26,644 nt of DNA. Source: Lachnospiraceae bacterium UBA3638 (lineage in GTDB: Bacteria; Bacillota; Clostridia; Lachnospirales; Lachnospiraceae). Below are positions 7,955 through 15,920 of this stretch, in pieces. The DNA is taken from NCBI GenBank assembly GCA_002373595.1, contig DFKT01000030.1, positions 1 to 26,644 on the forward strand. Direction: 5' to 3'. The notes below the pieces were generated by a model. That model saw only the letters and a program-made list of their open reading frames with translations, did not search any database and was not told the DNA's origin. The position numbers and the translations under genes were made by a program. Numbering within the stretch: position 1 is the stretch's first letter; the number at the start of each line of letters is the position of its first letter.

Positions 7955-8434
7955 CTATCCGAGTTTCTCGGTTAAGAGCTTTCCGACAAAGTCCGGTACC
8001 ATCTTGCTGATATCTCCGCCGAAAGCGGCTATTTCCTTGACGGTAGATGAGCTAAGATACGAATACTCGAGTCCTGTTACCAGAAATACCGTATCTACAG
8101 CGCCTCCTGAGAGTTCCGCATTGGTCTGAGCCATCTGAAGTTCGTACTCAAAGTCGGTGATGGCGCGAAGTCCTCTTACAGCTACATGAAGGTCATTTTT
8201 CTTCATATAATCGATGAGAAGTCCGCTGAAAGAGTCGATCCTGATATTGGGTATATCCGAAGTCGCTTCCTGTAAAATTTTAACACGCTCTTCTACAGAA
8301 AACAATGGACTTTTTGCATTATTATTCAGCACTGCGACAATGAGTTCATCGAACATTTCCGATGCTCTGCGTATGATGTCGAGGTGCCCCAAAGTCATGG
8401 GATCAAAGCTTCCGGGATATACCGCTCTCTTCAT
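7955..8434 (-). CDS. coaD: Phosphopantetheine adenylyltransferase
   Basis: CoaD transfers AMP from ATP to 4'-phosphopantetheine, the penultimate step of coenzyme A synthesis, in the cytoplasm. The 159-residue protein has normal length and the nucleotidyltransferase signatures PGSFDP (7-12) and GHLDII with H17 in the ATP-binding site. The AVRGLRAITDFEYELQMA block and the SSSTVKEIA segment are also typical. Its ATG follows the rsmD stop by a single base. The rsmD-coaD pair is a common arrangement across bacteria, which supports both calls. Confidence 0.97.
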   Translation of the reverse strand: MKRAVYPGSFDPMTLGHLDIIRRASEMFDELIVAVLNNNAKSPLFSVEERVKILQEATSDIPNIRIDSFSGLLIDYMKKNDLHVAVRGLRAITDFEYELQMAQTNAELSGGAVDTVFLVTGLEYSYLSSSTVKEIAAFGGDISKMVPDFVGKLLTEKLG

Positions 8435-8435
8435 A

Positions 8436-8990
8436 TCAGCCTTCCTTTCTGAGGAATAAATGCTTATTATTTTTATAGCATTTTTCGCGGGTTATGGCAA
8501 ATCCGAGAGTCTCTATATCTGAAAAGTCCTCATTTATATCAGCCTCTATGATGATCAGTGTCTCAGGATCAACATATGCAGTCTTTTTAAGGACTTTGAG
8601 GGCTTCTCTTTCGATCTTCTTACCGTAGGGTGGATCGAGAAAAACTATATCCACATGTTCTTCCTTGATGCCTGCAAGTCCGGGGCAGATATCTCCCTTT
8701 ATGACTACGCCTTTGTCCCCAAGTTTTGTGTGCTCTAAGTTAAACCTGATGCACTCGTAGGGCTCCTTTGAATTCTCGATAAAGTAAGCCTTGGAAGCTC
8801 CCCGGCTTAAGGCCTCTATGCCTATGGCTCCGCTTCCTGCGCATCCGTCTATTACTACGGAATACGGGATGTCGGCCTGAACGATATTAAAGAGTGTCTC
8901 CTTGATCCTGTCCTGAGTGGGTCTGGTCTCTTCACCCTGAGGTGTCTTAAGAGGTACGCTTCTGGCGGATCCTGCAATTACTCTCATCAT
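8436..8990 (-). CDS. rsmD: 16S rRNA (guanine966-N2)-methyltransferase RsmD
   Basis: RsmD methylates the N2 of G966 (E. coli numbering) of 16S rRNA using S-adenosylmethionine. The 184-residue protein has the N-terminal RVIAGSARSVPL and RPTQDRIKETLFNI blocks, the SAM-binding motif DGCAGSGAIGIEALSRGA, and the catalytic DPPYGK motif in place of NPPY. Two adjacent ATGs start the frame; the first (8990) is preferred because GGAG lies 8 nt upstream. It follows parC by 15 nt and precedes coaD by 1 nt. Confidence 0.96.
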   Translation of the reverse strand: MMRVIAGSARSVPLKTPQGEETRPTQDRIKETLFNIVQADIPYSVVIDGCAGSGAIGIEALSRGASKAYFIENSKEPYECIRFNLEHTKLGDKGVVIKGDICPGLAGIKEEHVDIVFLDPPYGKKIEREALKVLKKTAYVDPETLIIIEADINEDFSDIETLGFAITREKCYKNNKHLFLRKEG

Positions 8991-9005
8991 AAGCTTTTCT
9001 CCAGT

Positions 9006-11267
9006 TTATTTGCGGAGTTTTGCACCCTTGGCATCGCGGTGCTGTTCCTTGATATCATTAAGTGTTATCTTCCTTGAGCCGTACTCTGCCTGCTCGAGGC
9101 TGAGGACATCGGTGATATATACCTTCTCCATCTTGTCGGCTTTCTCAAGTTTCATGGCTCTGACGCCCTGTGCTGTCTTTTTCTGTACGGGTACATCCTC
9201 TATCGGGAATCTGAGCACATATCCGTCTGCGGACATACAGATCACATTGACCTGGTTATCCAGCTTAAGTACAGCTATTACTCTGTCTTCGTCCGACAGT
9301 TTCGTTGCTGCAATGGTGCGTCTCGAGGATACATCAAATTCGGATCCTTCTACCTGCTTGACGAGTCCGCCGGATGTAGCAAAGACGAACTTGCTTACAA
9401 GTACGATGGAAAGATCGAATGCTGCAACGACCATATCGGATGAAGATGTGAAGTTCGTGATATTGTCGATGGGAGTACCCTTATCCCTGAACTTCGACAT
9501 CGGAAGGTCTGTCATGCGAAGGACGTGCATCTGGCCGCTCTCGGTAAACAGTGCGACTCTTCCGTTATTCCTGATCGGGATGATGAATCTGTTCTCCTCA
9601 TCTGCAGCTTCTTTATTTCTCTCATAGGTGGGTACATCGACCATCTTGGCATATCCAAAGCGGTCCATAAGGAAGTATGTATCCATCTCTTCCATCTCTT
9701 TTTCTTTGAAGACGGCTTCCTCACCATTCTCAATAACGGTAAGGCGCTTTTTGCCAAATTCCTTCTTGATACCGTCAAGTTCGTCGATGATGACCTGTGC
9801 CATGGAGTCGCGTCTCTCGAGGATATCCTCATATCTGAAGATATTGGCAACGGTCTCATCGTGCTCTTTGATGAGTGCTTCGAGCTCGAGACCGATTAAT
9901 TTGTAGAGTCTCATCTCGAGGATGGCATTGGCCTGCTTCTCGGTGAACATGAGCTGGGATGCCATGATCTTGGACTCTTTGGATTTAAACCTGATACCTT
10001 CGGTATTGCCGTTTACGAGGCAGTCCTTAGCCATCTGACGGTCTCTGGATCCTCTTAAGATCTCTATTACGAGGTCGATGACATTGCATGCTTTGATGAG
10101 ACCTTCCTGGATTTCTTTCTTATCCTGCTCCTTGGCAAGGAGTGTATTGTATTTACGGGTATTAACTTCAAACTGGAAGTCCGTTACAGCCTTAAGGATA
10201 TCGCGAAGGCCCATGGTTTCGGGTCTGCCGTCGCAGATAGCGAGCATATTGACACCGAAAGTATCCTCAAGCTTGGTCTTCTTGTAGAGCATATTTACGA
10301 AGTTGTCCGCATCCGCTCCGGCTTTGAGTTCTATTACTATGCGGATTCCCTCTTTGGATGACTGGTTCGAGATATCTACGATGTCCTGAGTCTTTTTGTT
10401 CTCGGAAAGAGCGGCTACATCGGAAAGGAACTTGGCGATACCGCTTCCTATCATGGTGAAGGGGATCTCGGTGATGACAACATTGATATGTCCGTTCTTA
10501 CCCTTCTCTATATCTACCTTGCCGCGAATGCGCACCTTTCCGCTTCCGGTCTCATAAATCTCGCGGAGTTCGTCCTTATTGATGACGATACCGCCGGTGG
10601 GGAAATCGGGACCCTTTACACTCTTCATGAGTTCTCTCGTGCTGATCTCGGGATTGCGCATATATGCTTTCATCGCATCTACGACTTCACCGAGATTGTG
10701 AGGAGGGATGCTGGTAGCCATTCCAACGGCGATACCTTCGCTTCCTCCTACGAGGATATTGGGAAACTTAACGGGAAGTACCGAGGGCTCCTTCTCGGTC
10801 TCATCGAAGTTGGGTACGAAGTCTACCACATCCTTGTCAAGATCTGCGAGCATATTCTCCTGAGCTACTTTGCTAAGCCTGGCCTCCGTATAACGCATTG
10901 CAGCGGCGCCGTCACCCTCGATATTTCCGAAGTTACCGTGTCCGTCTATGAGAGGAAGACCCTTCTTAAACTCCTGCGTCATTACGACGAGAGCTTCATA
11001 TATGGATGAATCGCCGTGGGGGTGATATTTACCCATCGTATCTCCGACGATACGCGCCGATTTTCTGTAAGGTCTGTCATATCTGATACCAAGCTCCTGC
11101 ATATCATAGAGCACGCGGCGCTGTACGGGCTTAAGTCCGTCCCTTACATCCGGAAGCGCACGGGATATGATGACGCTCATCGCATAGTCCACAAAGGACC
11201 TTTGCATCTCCTCTGAGTATTCTGTTTTTATGATCTGTTCTTCAGTCTGTTCGCTTTTCTTTTTCAT
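9006..11267 (-). CDS. parC: Type IIA topoisomerase subunit A (ParC-like)
   Basis: This is the DNA-cleaving subunit of a type IIA topoisomerase that decatenates or relaxes DNA with ATP. In the 753 residues the cleavage core has the catalytic R125-Y126 pair (AAAMRYTEARL) and the quinolone region GKYHPHGDSSIYEALV, with S87 and E91 at the positions of E. coli GyrA S83 and D87. The Ser/Glu pair is the wild-type, drug-sensitive state for ParC-like enzymes. The C-terminal domain shows beta-pinwheel blades (for example NNGRVALFTESG and SADGYVLRF) but no canonical GyrA box (QRRGGKG-like), which argues for topoisomerase IV over gyrase. It follows parE by 34 nt. The ParC/GyrA choice rests on motifs and location away from recF, so it is not absolute. 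Confidence 0.87.
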   Translation of the reverse strand: MKKKSEQTEEQIIKTEYSEEMQRSFVDYAMSVIISRALPDVRDGLKPVQRRVLYDMQELGIRYDRPYRKSARIVGDTMGKYHPHGDSSIYEALVVMTQEFKKGLPLIDGHGNFGNIEGDGAAAMRYTEARLSKVAQENMLADLDKDVVDFVPNFDETEKEPSVLPVKFPNILVGGSEGIAVGMATSIPPHNLGEVVDAMKAYMRNPEISTRELMKSVKGPDFPTGGIVINKDELREIYETGSGKVRIRGKVDIEKGKNGHINVVITEIPFTMIGSGIAKFLSDVAALSENKKTQDIVDISNQSSKEGIRIVIELKAGADADNFVNMLYKKTKLEDTFGVNMLAICDGRPETMGLRDILKAVTDFQFEVNTRKYNTLLAKEQDKKEIQEGLIKACNVIDLVIEILRGSRDRQMAKDCLVNGNTEGIRFKSKESKIMASQLMFTEKQANAILEMRLYKLIGLELEALIKEHDETVANIFRYEDILERRDSMAQVIIDELDGIKKEFGKKRLTVIENGEEAVFKEKEMEEMDTYFLMDRFGYAKMVDVPTYERNKEAADEENRFIIPIRNNGRVALFTESGQMHVLRMTDLPMSKFRDKGTPIDNITNFTSSSDMVVAAFDLSIVLVSKFVFATSGGLVKQVEGSEFDVSSRRTIAATKLSDEDRVIAVLKLDNQVNVICMSADGYVLRFPIEDVPVQKKTAQGVRAMKLEKADKMEKVYITDVLSLEQAEYGSRKITLNDIKEQHRDAKGAKLRK

Positions 11268-11301
11268 CTCGAATTACTGCCTTTATATTTTATCCTGTGC
11301 T

Positions 11302-13224
11302 TTAGATATCAAGGAGAGCATCCTTTGCATGCTCATATATGAATGCCTTTCTCGGAGGTACATCGGTGCCCATGAGGAGCTCTGTCATCTCGGAAGCCAT
11401 TCTCGCATCCTCTATCTCAACAAGCTTCATCCTCCGGGTCGAAGGATCGAGCGTAGTCTCCCAGAGCTGATGTGGATCCATCTCACCGAGTCCCTTATAT
11501 CTCTGGAGAGTGAAAGGTCCCTTATGCTCCTTGCGGTACTTCTCGAGAGCCTTATCGTCATAGAGATATTCTTCCTCGCCCTTAGAAGGGATTGCCTTGT
11601 AAAGGGGAGGCATGGCGATATATACATGTCCCTCAAATATGAGATCGGGCATGAATCTGTAAAAGAGTGTGAGGAGCAGTGTGGAGATATGAGCTCCGTC
11701 GACGTCGGCATCGGCCATAATGACTATCTTGTCATAGCGGAGCTTGGTGATGTCGAAGTCGTTGCCGTATCCTTCGGAGAATCCGCATCCGAACGCATTG
11801 ATCATGGTCTTGATCTCGGCATTGGCGAGGACCTTGTCTATCGAAGCCTTCTCGACATTTAAGATCTTACCTCTGATGGGAAGGATGGCCTGGTATTCAC
11901 GGTCTCTCGCTGTCTTGGCACTTCCTCCTGCGGAGTCTCCCTCTACGATGAAGATCTCGCACTTGGAAGCATCCCTTGATATGCAGTTGGCAAGCTTTCC
12001 GTTGGAATCAAAGGAGAACTTCTGCTTCGTGAGCATATTGGTCTTGGCCTTCTCCTCGGTCTTGCGGATCTTGGCAGCCTTCTCGGCGCATCCTATGATG
12101 GATTTTAAAGTCTCTAAGTTACGGTCGAAATATCTGACCAGCTCGTCTCCGGTTACTTTCTGTACGGACTTGGCAGCATCCTGGTTGTCGAGCTTGGTCT
12201 TGGTCTGTCCCTCAAATCTGGGATCGGGGTGCTTGATGCTGATGACAGCGGTCATGCCGTTTCTGACATCGGCACCGGTGAAGTTCTGATCCTTGTCCTT
12301 AAGGATGCCGAGCTGTCTCGCATAACTGTTGATGATGGTCGTGAACTGGGTCTTAAAACCCGTTATATGAGTACCGCCCTCGGAGTTGTATATATTATTA
12401 CAGAAACCGAGCACGTTCTCGTGGAATTCGTTTACATACTGGAGAGCGCCCTCTACGAATATGCCTTCGCTCTCTCCCTTGAAGTAGATGACTTCACTGA
12501 CGGATTCCTTGGAAGCATTGAGGTCACGGATAAATCCCTGTATACCGTCGGGCTCATGGAATGTGACTTCCTCGGGAGTGTCCCCTCTTAAATCCTTGAA
12601 TATGATGGTGAGCTCGGGATTGAGGTATGCGGTCTCGTGCAGTCTGCTCTTTACCTCATCCTCCTTAAATCTCGTCCTGTCGAATATGGTATCGTCAGGA
12701 AGGAAATTGATCTCCGTTCCGTGCTCCCTGGTCTTGCCAAGGCAGGGAAGCAGACCCTTCTCGAGCTTGGTCGTGGGCTCGCCTCTCTCGTAAGTATCCT
12801 TATAGATCATGCCGCCGGTCTTGACAGTAACGGAGAGTCTGGATGAGAGCGCATTTACTACGCTCGATCCTACGCCGTGGAGACCGCCGCTGGTCTTATA
12901 TGCATTATTGTCGAACTTACCTCCGGCATGAAGCGTGGTAAATACGAGACGCTCAGCGCTTATTCCTTTCTCATGCATGCCTACGGGGATACCACGACCG
13001 TTATCGGATACGGTGGCGCTTCCGTCCTTTTCCAAGGTGACATGTATAAGGTCGCAGTGACCTGCGAGATGCTCGTCGACCGAGTTGTCCACTATCTCAT
13101 AAATGAGGTGATTGAGGCCCTTGGTGGTAACGGAGCCTATGTACATACCGGGGCGTTTCCTTACCGCCTCGAGTCCTTCAAGCACTGTAATACTTGACGC
13201 GTCATAATTGTCTTTAGGTGCCAT
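11302..13224 (-). CDS. parE: Type IIA topoisomerase subunit B (ParE/GyrB-like ATPase)
   Basis: This is the ATPase subunit that partners the adjacent parC product. It has the GHKL ATPase (EIVDNSVDE with catalytic Glu43, SDNGRGIPV, and the GGLHGVGSSVVNAL lid), the transducer domain, and a TOPRIM domain with EGDSAGG and the metal site DADVDGAH. The RYKGLGEM motif follows. The start is placed at ATG 13224, giving 640 residues that begin MAPKDNYDASSITVLEG, because TAGGA lies just upstream. An upstream in-frame ATG at 13308 falls inside the predicted -10 region, so it cannot be on the message. Some motifs (RGKILNVEKA) look GyrB-like; the partner's missing GyrA box tips the call to ParE. Confidence 0.88.
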   Translation of the reverse strand: MAPKDNYDASSITVLEGLEAVRKRPGMYIGSVTTKGLNHLIYEIVDNSVDEHLAGHCDLIHVTLEKDGSATVSDNGRGIPVGMHEKGISAERLVFTTLHAGGKFDNNAYKTSGGLHGVGSSVVNALSSRLSVTVKTGGMIYKDTYERGEPTTKLEKGLLPCLGKTREHGTEINFLPDDTIFDRTRFKEDEVKSRLHETAYLNPELTIIFKDLRGDTPEEVTFHEPDGIQGFIRDLNASKESVSEVIYFKGESEGIFVEGALQYVNEFHENVLGFCNNIYNSEGGTHITGFKTQFTTIINSYARQLGILKDKDQNFTGADVRNGMTAVISIKHPDPRFEGQTKTKLDNQDAAKSVQKVTGDELVRYFDRNLETLKSIIGCAEKAAKIRKTEEKAKTNMLTKQKFSFDSNGKLANCISRDASKCEIFIVEGDSAGGSAKTARDREYQAILPIRGKILNVEKASIDKVLANAEIKTMINAFGCGFSEGYGNDFDITKLRYDKIVIMADADVDGAHISTLLLTLFYRFMPDLIFEGHVYIAMPPLYKAIPSKGEEEYLYDDKALEKYRKEHKGPFTLQRYKGLGEMDPHQLWETTLDPSTRRMKLVEIEDARMASEMTELLMGTDVPPRKAFIYEHAKDALLDI

Positions 13225-13275
13225 ATTTCCTACCTTTATCTTCCGGGCATGCTTCGCCCTTATTCGTAAATCTAC

Positions 13276-13287
13276 GAACACTTGTTC
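13276..13287. promoter_or_regulatory. LexA (DinR-type) SOS box at the parE promoter
   Basis: The site GAACACTTGTTC matches the GAAC-N4-GTTC core of the Bacillus/Clostridium LexA box exactly, and the base before it (C) also fits the extended consensus. It lies about 5 to 16 nt downstream of the predicted parE start point, a repressing position. From memory, parEC is also among the LexA-bound promoters of Bacillus subtilis, which would make this a conserved link. Confidence 0.65.
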
Positions 13288-13298
13288 ATAACTTCGAT

Positions 13299-13327
13299 AT
13301 TCTAGCATAGATTTAGGGTTTTTGCAA
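13299..13327 (-). promoter_or_regulatory. Predicted sigma-A promoter of the parE operon
   Basis: On the minus strand TTGCAA (13327-13322) is followed after 17 nt by TAGAAT (13304-13299), a 5-of-6 match to the -10 consensus, with TGC directly before it (extended -10). The predicted start point is near 13292, giving a leader of about 68 nt before the parE ATG. That leader also contains the inverted repeat TTCGTA/TACGAA (13263-13278) and a GGGC/GCCC hairpin. Confidence 0.75.
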
Positions 13328-13334
13328 TATCATC

Positions 13335-13363
13335 TATACAATATTTTGTGGATAGTGTAGAAT
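13335..13363 (+). promoter_or_regulatory. Possible promoter of the O-acylation cassette
   Basis: TATACA (13335-13340, 4 of 6 matches to the -35) and TAGAAT (13358-13363, 5 of 6 to the -10) are separated by 17 nt. The implied start near 13370 would leave almost no leader before the ATG at 13372, so either the message is nearly leaderless or another promoter is used. Confidence 0.35.
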
Positions 13364-13371
13364 ATACTTGT

Positions 13372-14490
13372 ATGAACTGCGATTCGGATATTAAGAATAA
13401 ACCTGCCAGAGAATTCGGCTCGATCGAGATGTGCCGGTTTCTTTTTTGTGTACTTCTAACCTTCCATCACTACCAGCAAGTCACATTTATGAGCTTTAAA
13501 TGGAAGACCTTTAACTTCTATAACGGAAGGTTCGATTATGCGTCTCTGGTCATCTTCTTTTTGATGCTTTCGGGATTTCTGTCGGAGTATCACAGAGGGA
13601 CTGCTTCGGACAGAGGATATTTTAAGGGGTTATTAAAGAAGCTCGCAAGACTCTATCCCATGGTCATTTTCGGAGTGATCCTGTATGTGATCGCGGCCGC
13701 TCTGTATAATAAGCTCGCTCCTTTTGCGGGATACCCGCTTCCTACGGAGTTTAGCGCTGAGGATATCGTGCTGGCACTTATCGGAATATCATCGGCTGTT
13801 ATCCCTTCCTTTATGCATGGAGTCATCAATACTCCGCTCTGGTTCATGGCGATACTTATCATGTGCTATGTGTTTTATTATTTATTTCTCTTTATCGCAT
13901 CCAGGGTTAAGGTCGATCCTGTATTTTTCTATATGGGATTTATTGTATCAGATGTGATCCTGCTTACGAATAATGTGAATATCCCGGTATTTGGGATACT
14001 TGCTCTTAACTATTATCATTATTTCTTTGTCGGAGCTGTGGCAGAACGCCTGTATGAGAGATTTAAAGGAGCAGGGTTATGGATAAGGATATTTGCTTCT
14101 GTTTCGGCTGCGATCGTGATCCTGTTTGCGGCTCTGTATAAAAGTCCGATAAATCCGGTGGTCTCTATCAGAGTGCTCATCCCTTACCTGTATTTATGCC
14201 TGATCATCATCTGTACTTCTCCCCGGATAAACAGGTTCTTTAAAGCGGGAATATTTTCATTCTTGGGAAAAAGAGCTTTTTCGGTATATATATTCCATAT
14301 GCCGGTGATGATCCTCTTCTACATACTGCTGTATGAGACAAGGAGCCTTGATATGCGCATGAGTGCAGCCGGGATGACCGTCTTTAGCATGTTTAGCGTG
14401 ATATTTGCTTTTTTGATGTATATACCTGTATCAAAGACCGTGGAGTTTTTGTCAAAAGGGATAAAAAAAGATATAATTGATCGGAATTAA
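13372..14490 (+). CDS. Acyltransferase-3 family membrane protein
   Basis: This is an integral membrane O-acyltransferase of the OafA/acyltransferase-3 type, which moves acyl (usually acetyl) groups onto sugars of exported glycans. The 372-residue form has about ten hydrophobic segments and the N-terminal family pattern of Arg22 followed by His32-His33 (MCRFLFCVLLTFHH), where the His is the presumed catalytic residue. The helix ending NGRFDYASLVIFFLMLSGFL is also typical. The start is uncertain: ATG 13372 has no clear ribosome site, and an in-frame GTG at 13348 would add 8 residues. It diverges from parE and is followed after 16 nt by an MBOAT gene. Confidence 0.88.
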   Translation: MNCDSDIKNKPAREFGSIEMCRFLFCVLLTFHHYQQVTFMSFKWKTFNFYNGRFDYASLVIFFLMLSGFLSEYHRGTASDRGYFKGLLKKLARLYPMVIFGVILYVIAAALYNKLAPFAGYPLPTEFSAEDIVLALIGISSAVIPSFMHGVINTPLWFMAILIMCYVFYYLFLFIASRVKVDPVFFYMGFIVSDVILLTNNVNIPVFGILALNYYHYFFVGAVAERLYERFKGAGLWIRIFASVSAAIVILFAALYKSPINPVVSIRVLIPYLYLCLIIICTSPRINRFFKAGIFSFLGKRAFSVYIFHMPVMILFYILLYETRSLDMRMSAAGMTVFSMFSVIFAFLMYIPVSKTVEFLSKGIKKDIIDRN

Positions 14491-14506
14491 TTCTTAGGAG
14501 ACATAA

Positions 14507-15913
14507 ATGGTTTTCAGCTCAATGACCTTTCTCTGGATCTTCCTTCCCGCAGTTATCGTGCTCGGGATGATCTTCAGAAAGCCGTCTGTGCAAAATATCA
14601 TACTTCTGATGGCGAGTCTCATATTCTATGCATGGGGTGAGCCTGTATATATCATTCTCCTGCTCGTATCCATACTGATGAACTGGTTTCTCGGGATGTA
14701 TATGGGAAAGAGCAGTTCGCAGGGGGCTCGCAAAGCTGTTTTAGCACTTTCTGTCATCTGCAATCTATCGCTTCTCGGATACTTTAAGTATGCAGGATTA
14801 TTTACTCATACTGTCGAGAGATTTCTGCCTTCACTGGGTGTAAAGACTGTAAATATATCCCTTCCCATAGGCATATCTTTCTTTACATTTCAGGCGATGA
14901 GCTACTGCATCGATCTGTATCGCGGCGAGTATGAATACCAGAAGGATCCTCTTAAACTGGCACTATATATATCATTCTTCCCGCAGCTGATAGCAGGCCC
15001 TATTGTAAGATATGTCGATATAGAGAAAGCGCTGAATGACAGGAAAGTCACTTCAAACGGCTTTGCTTCCGGAATGAGGCGGTTCATATACGGACTCTCA
15101 AAAAAGGTTCTCATCGCAAATATCGTTGCCGACGTCGTTGACCGCGTGGTCGTTAATCCCGCATCGTCCATGGGCTTTGTAACGTCGTGGTTTATAGCGA
15201 TCTGCTATACGCTTCAGATATATTATGATTTCTCCGGATATTCGGATATGGCGATAGGCTTGGGCAGGATATTCGGGTTTGAGTTCTGTGAGAACTTTGA
15301 CCTCCCCTATCTCTCATCCTCTATATCAGAATTCTGGCGCAGATGGCATATATCCCTCGGCACATGGTTCAGAGAATATCTCTATATCCCCTTGGGCGGC
15401 AATAAGAAAGGCAATGTACGCACTTATATCAATCTCTTCGTAGTATTTGCAGCTACGGGGCTCTGGCACGGTGCGAGCTGGAGGTTTGCATTTTGGGGAA
15501 TTTATCACGGATTCTTCGCTATCATAGAGAGGCTTGGATTTTCAAAGTTTCTTAAGAAGCATAAGATCTTCGCACATATCTATACGATACTTGTGTTTAC
15601 TTTCGGATGGGTCGTCTTCCGCGCTGACGGATTAAGGTATGGCTTATCTTGGATAAAGCAGATGGTTATACCTTCAACCGGCAGTTTAAGGCTTGGAGTT
15701 TTTGCAGGTCCCTGGCATATATCAGCGCTTGTACTTGGACTTATAGGATGCGGACCTCTGCAGGTATTTTGCGGATATATCAGAGATAAAAAGAAAGGAC
15801 CAAAGTTTACGGGAAGCATTTGTGAGACTGTGATCCTTGGAATGCTGCTTATAGCCTGCATAATAAGGCTCTCCGGAAATACATATAATCCTTTCATATA
15901 TTTCAGATTCTAG
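14507..15913 (+). CDS. MBOAT family O-acyltransferase (AlgI/DltB-like)
   Basis: This 468-residue multi-pass protein belongs to the membrane-bound O-acyltransferases that carry acyl groups across the membrane for transfer to an extracellular polymer, as AlgI does for alginate and DltB for teichoic acid D-alanylation. Family features are the SEFWRRWHISLGTWFREYLYIPLGG block (split here at residues 275-298, His281) and the invariant catalytic His321 in TGLWHGASW. It starts at ATG 14507 with AGGAG 7 nt upstream. It is followed after 7 nt by an AlgX/AlgJ-like gene, the usual partner. The absence of dltA, dltC and dltD argues against teichoic acid D-alanylation, so glycan O-acetylation is the better reading. 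Confidence 0.94.
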   Translation: MVFSSMTFLWIFLPAVIVLGMIFRKPSVQNIILLMASLIFYAWGEPVYIILLLVSILMNWFLGMYMGKSSSQGARKAVLALSVICNLSLLGYFKYAGLFTHTVERFLPSLGVKTVNISLPIGISFFTFQAMSYCIDLYRGEYEYQKDPLKLALYISFFPQLIAGPIVRYVDIEKALNDRKVTSNGFASGMRRFIYGLSKKVLIANIVADVVDRVVVNPASSMGFVTSWFIAICYTLQIYYDFSGYSDMAIGLGRIFGFEFCENFDLPYLSSSISEFWRRWHISLGTWFREYLYIPLGGNKKGNVRTYINLFVVFAATGLWHGASWRFAFWGIYHGFFAIIERLGFSKFLKKHKIFAHIYTILVFTFGWVVFRADGLRYGLSWIKQMVIPSTGSLRLGVFAGPWHISALVLGLIGCGPLQVFCGYIRDKKKGPKFTGSICETVILGMLLIACIIRLSGNTYNPFIYFRF

Positions 15914-15920
15914 GATAATT

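Noticed and set aside
11230..11862. Long open frame antisense to parE (210 codons); similar ones at 22866-23585 and 10488-11009
   Set aside because: They are shadows of well-supported genes on the other strand, without their own ribosome sites or recognisable domains.
9006..13224. gyrB-gyrA instead of parE-parC
   Set aside because: Kept as an alternative only: the A subunit lacks a canonical GyrA box and there is no recF or dnaA neighbourhood, although some B-subunit motifs are gyrase-like.
13225..13308. Longer parE reading frame starting at ATG 13308
   Set aside because: The 28 extra codons cover the predicted -10, the start point and the LexA box, do not look like family sequence, and the internal ATG at 13224 has a good ribosome site.
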